A stretch of 16,945 bases of DNA, taken from assembly GCA_032250555.1 (NCBI GenBank), contig JAVVFI010000069.1, positions 1 through 16,945 on the forward strand. Reading direction: 5' to 3'. A model generated the notes under the pieces. The model searched no databases. It saw only the letters and a list, made by a program, of their open reading frames with translations, and was not told the origin of the DNA. A program made the position numbers and the translations under genes. Numbering within the stretch: the stretch's first letter is position 1; every line of letters begins with the position of its first letter. Source of the stretch: NIOZ-UU13 sp032250555 (GTDB lineage Bacteria > Planctomycetota > Phycisphaerae > Sedimentisphaerales > Anaerobacaceae). Of the stretch, positions 14,024-16,945 are shown piece by piece.

Positions 14024-15478
14024 ATGAAAAATGGATGTATAAAAAGAAGAGAATTTTTACGGAGCGCCGGGTATGGAGCAGCTTCGCTTTTCTTAGGTTC
14101 AGGTTTGGCCGGATGTTCCGGCGCACAGTTTACCGGTTCAAAATCCACACGAAAGCCGAATATCGTATTTATTTTCGCGGACCAATGGCGAGCACAGGCA
14201 ACCGGTTATACCGGTGATCCCAATGCTCAAACGCCCTGCTTAGACAACCTTGCGAAAGAAAGTATAAATTTTACAAATGCCGTATCAGGCTGTCCGGTAT
14301 GCACTCCATATCGCGGAAGCCTGCTGACCGGCCAGTACTGGCTTACGCACGGTCTCTTTTATAACGATAAACCATTGGATCCCGATGCAACGACTATCGC
14401 CAAGGTTTACAGCAAGGCCGGTTATGAAACAGGCTATATCGGCAAGTGGCACGTTGACGGGCATGGAAGAAGCTCTTTCATACCGGAAGAACGGAGACAG
14501 GGTTTTAAGTACTGGAAAGTATGTGAATGCACACATAACTATAATAAATCACTTTATTACGGCGAGACAGACGTCAAACAATACTGGGACGGTTATGATG
14601 CTATTGCTCAGACCCGCGAAGCACAGAAATATATCCAGCAGCACGCAAACAAAACACCTTTTATTCTGTTTATGTCGTGGGGTCCCCCACATGCCCCTTA
14701 TCAAACGGCTCCGGAGAAATATCGAAAGATGTTCTCGGCAGATAAAGTCATCCTTCATCCCAATGTCCCTGAGTCACTAAAGAAACAGGCCCGAGAGGAA
14801 TTAGCCGGTTATTACGCTCATATGGCAGCACTGGATGACTGCATAAGAGATGTTCTCGGGACAATAAAAGAATGCAATATTGAAGAAAATACTATTTTTG
14901 TATTTACTTCCGACCATGGAGACATGCTGCGATCTCACGGCCAGACAAAAAAACAAAAACCATGGGAAGAGTCGGTCAGGATTCCGTTCTTATTGCGATA
15001 TCCTGCGGTAAATGGAAGAAGAGGCAGAAAGATTGATATGCCGATTAATACACCAGATATTATGCCGACTCTACTCGGCTTGAGCGGTATTGCCATTCCA
15101 AATTCGGTCGAGGGCAGAGATTTTTCGGGTGTTATTGAAGGAAAAGAGCCGCCTGATAACGAAGCGGCTTTGATAATGTGCCCGGTGCCGTTTCATCAAT
15201 GGGGCTACCAGAGAGGCGGGAGGGAATATCGTGGGATTCGGACAAGGCGATATACATATGTGCGAGACATTAAAGGCCCCTGGTTACTTTATGATAACCA
15301 GGCGGATCCATATCAACTGAACAATCTGTGTAATAGTCCGGAGTATTCACAAATCCAGCGAAAACTTGAAAAGATATTATCCCAAAAACTCAAAGATACA
15401 AACGACGAATTTTTACCCGGCCCTGAATATATGGCTATGTGGAATTACACGTGGGACGGATCAGATAAGCCAAAGTAA
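14024..15478 (+). CDS. Type I (formylglycine) sulfatase, Tat-exported probable lipoprotein
   Basis: A 484-residue S1-family sulfatase that should hydrolyse sulfate esters, probably on a carbohydrate. The N-terminus has KRREFLRSAG, a twin-arginine signal, followed by a hydrophobic stretch and lipobox-like LAGC, suggesting export and lipid anchoring. Catalytic features: CTPYRGSLLTG with Cys93, which must be oxidised to formylglycine; metal ligands Asp53-Gln54 in FADQW and Asp297-His298 in SDHGD; and Lys141/His143 in GKWH. The Cys at position 93 implies maturation by FGE or an anaerobic maturase, neither of which is in the window. The frame opens at ATG 14003. I prefer 14024 because GGGA (14015-14018) precedes it and the Tat signal then lies at the N-terminus; 14003 adds only seven residues. 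Exact substrate cannot be told. Confidence 0.92.
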   Translation: MKNGCIKRREFLRSAGYGAASLFLGSGLAGCSGAQFTGSKSTRKPNIVFIFADQWRAQATGYTGDPNAQTPCLDNLAKESINFTNAVSGCPVCTPYRGSLLTGQYWLTHGLFYNDKPLDPDATTIAKVYSKAGYETGYIGKWHVDGHGRSSFIPEERRQGFKYWKVCECTHNYNKSLYYGETDVKQYWDGYDAIAQTREAQKYIQQHANKTPFILFMSWGPPHAPYQTAPEKYRKMFSADKVILHPNVPESLKKQAREELAGYYAHMAALDDCIRDVLGTIKECNIEENTIFVFTSDHGDMLRSHGQTKKQKPWEESVRIPFLLRYPAVNGRRGRKIDMPINTPDIMPTLLGLSGIAIPNSVEGRDFSGVIEGKEPPDNEAALIMCPVPFHQWGYQRGGREYRGIRTRRYTYVRDIKGPWLLYDNQADPYQLNNLCNSPEYSQIQRKLEKILSQKLKDTNDEFLPGPEYMAMWNYTWDGSDKPK

Positions 15479-15510
15479 ATATGTTAAAAGATATTAAAGG
15501 AGAAGCGGTT

Positions 15511-16449
15511 ATGGGAAAATCAAAAAGTATTTCCATCATTGTTCTGTTGAGCGTCGTTTTTATATCTGTCACAAATCAGGCATTAGCTGAAAATCCTATG
15601 CGGATTACGATGGACGAAAATATAGTATCCGTACACACAGGCCAGCGTATCTTGATGCAATATAATTATGAGAATGTTCCTTTTAAGCCATGTGTGCATG
15701 AGCTATTCACACCTGGCAGTGTTAATGTTCTGCGTGACGCCCCCGCCGACCATTTACATCATCACGCATTGATGTATGCAATTGCCGTCGATGGTATCAA
15801 CTTCTGGGAGGAGCAGCAGGCACCGGGGAGACAATCGCACAGGTCTTTTACCAATATAAGAATTGACAAGCATGGTGATGTACCCGGTGTGAGTTTTACG
15901 GAGCAGCTCGACTGGGTCAATCCCCGCAATCAGGAATTGATGCTCAAAGAACAACGGACAATTAAGGTCTGTCAACCAGATGACCTTAAGGTTACCCTTT
16001 TAAGCTGGCAATCCTGCCTAGCCGTGCCATCAGGAAAAGAGTCAGTGACGCTCTCCGGCTCACATTACTTTGGTTTAGGTATGCGTTTTGTGGAGTCGAT
16101 GGATACCGGCGGCCAGTTCCGTAATTCCGAAGGCAGAACCGGGGAAATCGTGCGTGGTGATGAACGGATTACGCGGGCAGACTGGTGCGCTTATACCGCC
16201 AAAGCAAACGGAAAGGTTGTTACAGTCGCAATGTTCGGCCATCCTGATAATTTACGTCATCCTACACACTGGTTTACTATGACCAAGCCGTTTGCCTACC
16301 TTTCAGCTACGCTGAATTTATACAGAGAACCGTTGAAAGTTCTATCGGGTAAACCGCTGGCATTACGCTATGCCGTTGCTGTATGGGACAATCGGATTAA
16401 AGAAGAACAAATCGAAAAAGTTTATAATTGGTGGGTCAATAGTAAGTAA
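15511..16449 (+). CDS. Secreted PmoA-like (DUF6807) family protein
   Basis: A 312-residue protein with a clear signal peptide (SISIIVLLSVVFISVTNQALA, cut after about residue 27). It carries the family's His-rich motif as DHLHHHALMYAI (from residue 80) followed by DGINFWEE, and ends with LALRYAVAVWDNRIKEEQIEKVY, typical of DUF6807. The family is often labelled 'methane oxygenase PmoA', a misleading name: this protein lacks the membrane spans of particulate methane monooxygenase and is found beside sugar oxidoreductases. The His cluster may bind metal or sit in an active site; the reaction is unknown to me. AAAGGAGA (15496-15503) lies just upstream of the ATG at 15511, which is preferred over the ATG at 15481 that falls three bases after the sulfatase stop. 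It is probably co-transcribed with the sulfatase gene. Confidence 0.85.
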   Translation: MGKSKSISIIVLLSVVFISVTNQALAENPMRITMDENIVSVHTGQRILMQYNYENVPFKPCVHELFTPGSVNVLRDAPADHLHHHALMYAIAVDGINFWEEQQAPGRQSHRSFTNIRIDKHGDVPGVSFTEQLDWVNPRNQELMLKEQRTIKVCQPDDLKVTLLSWQSCLAVPSGKESVTLSGSHYFGLGMRFVESMDTGGQFRNSEGRTGEIVRGDERITRADWCAYTAKANGKVVTVAMFGHPDNLRHPTHWFTMTKPFAYLSATLNLYREPLKVLSGKPLALRYAVAVWDNRIKEEQIEKVYNWWVNSK

Positions 16450-16476
16450 AAAAATAAATAAGTTGAGGAGAAAGTT

Positions 16477-16945
16477 ATGCGTAGCAAAAAACAATCACCA
16501 GACAAGGCAGATTACAGCCTGACACGCCGGCAGTTCATTAGCCGGGCCGGAGCAGCCGCGGCAACGGTTACAGTAGCGGGTACATCTGCGAAACGCGCAT
16601 TGGGCAGGAGCGCCAATGAACGCCTTGGAGTTGGTTTTATCGGCTGCGGCGGTCGAAGCCAGGCCCACCTTAAGGCCGTGCATTACCTGAAGAATAAATA
16701 TGGAAATGTAGAAATTGTTGCAGCCTGTGACGCTTATCGACCACGTATGAAAAAAACAATGGAAGGGTACAAGGCCAAAGGATATTCAGACTATCGCGAG
16801 CTGCTTGCCGATCCAAATGTCGATGTAGTGTGCATCGCCACGCCGGATCACCTACACGGCTATCAGGCAATTGACGCAGTTCGAGCGGGCAAAGATGTTT
16901 ACTGTGAAAAGCCGGTGACACACTGGCGACAATTCGAGCTGACCA
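16477..16945 (+). CDS. Tat-exported Gfo/Idh/MocA family oxidoreductase, C-terminus cut by window edge
   Basis: Open from ATG 16477 to the right edge (156 codons), so only the N-terminal part is seen. GAGGAG (16465-16470) lies six bases upstream. The signal LTRRQFISRAG (residues 15-25), then an Ala/Val-rich stretch, marks Tat export of a protein folded around its cofactor. Next comes the NAD(P)-binding Rossmann fold: VGFIGCGGRSQAH (52-64), an acidic strand end ACDAYRPRM, VVCIATPDHLHGYQA, and the conserved CEKP with Glu144-Lys145-Pro146. The Lys is usually part of the catalytic set; the remaining residues lie beyond the edge. Such exported oxidoreductases are abundant in planctomycetes and oxidise or reduce sugars or their derivatives with tightly bound NAD. 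It starts 27 bp after the PmoA-like gene and is likely in the same transcript. Confidence 0.93.
   Translation, partial: MRSKKQSPDKADYSLTRRQFISRAGAAAATVTVAGTSAKRALGRSANERLGVGFIGCGGRSQAHLKAVHYLKNKYGNVEIVAACDAYRPRMKKTMEGYKAKGYSDYRELLADPNVDVVCIATPDHLHGYQAIDAVRAGKDVYCEKPVTHWRQFELT

Overview
This window looks like bacterial chromosome from a planctomycete-type organism, probably of the Phycisphaerae/Sedimentisphaerales kind. That placement is inferred from gene content, not from a marker gene. The supporting genes are a prepilin-like protein with an H-X9-D C-terminal motif, a Tat-exported Gfo/Idh/MocA oxidoreductase, a Cys-type sulfatase, a PmoA-like (DUF6807) protein, an FG-GAP propeller and HEAT solenoid pair, and a Gld-type ABC module followed by DUF4340. 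Base composition is moderate and Shine-Dalgarno sites are mostly clear. I see no tRNA, rRNA, CRISPR array, transposase or attachment site.

Layout. A truncated DUF362 gene runs leftward from 761 off the left edge. It is divergent from everything else, and the 162 bp gap holds a possible pair of back-to-back promoters. From 924 to 5649 four rightward genes form a Gld-type ABC transport module: ATPase, ABC-2 permease, GldG-like membrane protein and DUF4340 protein. About 100 bp later come an exported FG-GAP (VCBS) propeller protein and, 13 bp after it, an exported HEAT-repeat protein (5754-9081). The gap 9082-9255 carries a long-loop inverted repeat and the best promoter in the window (TTGACT-18 bp-TATAAT), which serves a single prepilin-like gene. 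Next is a 1022-residue fusion of a duplicated MFS-like membrane region, a spermidine-synthase-like domain and C-terminal TPRs.

From 13128 to the right edge lies a carbohydrate-oriented group: a TIM-barrel sugar isomerase/epimerase, a Tat/lipoprotein-type sulfatase, a secreted PmoA-like protein and a Tat-exported Gfo/Idh/MocA oxidoreductase cut off by the edge. Together they suggest processing of sulfated or otherwise modified sugars outside the cytoplasm, with the isomerase acting inside. This is inference from families and adjacency.

No stretch longer than 300 bases lacks a gene. The largest gaps are 762-923 and 9082-9255; both are described. Two genuine genes are cut by the window edges: DUF362 on the left and Gfo/Idh/MocA on the right. 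I did not find a clearly new defence or mobile system. The least understood items are the exported FG-GAP/HEAT pair next to the Gld-like transporter and the duplicated MFS/spermidine-synthase/TPR fusion.
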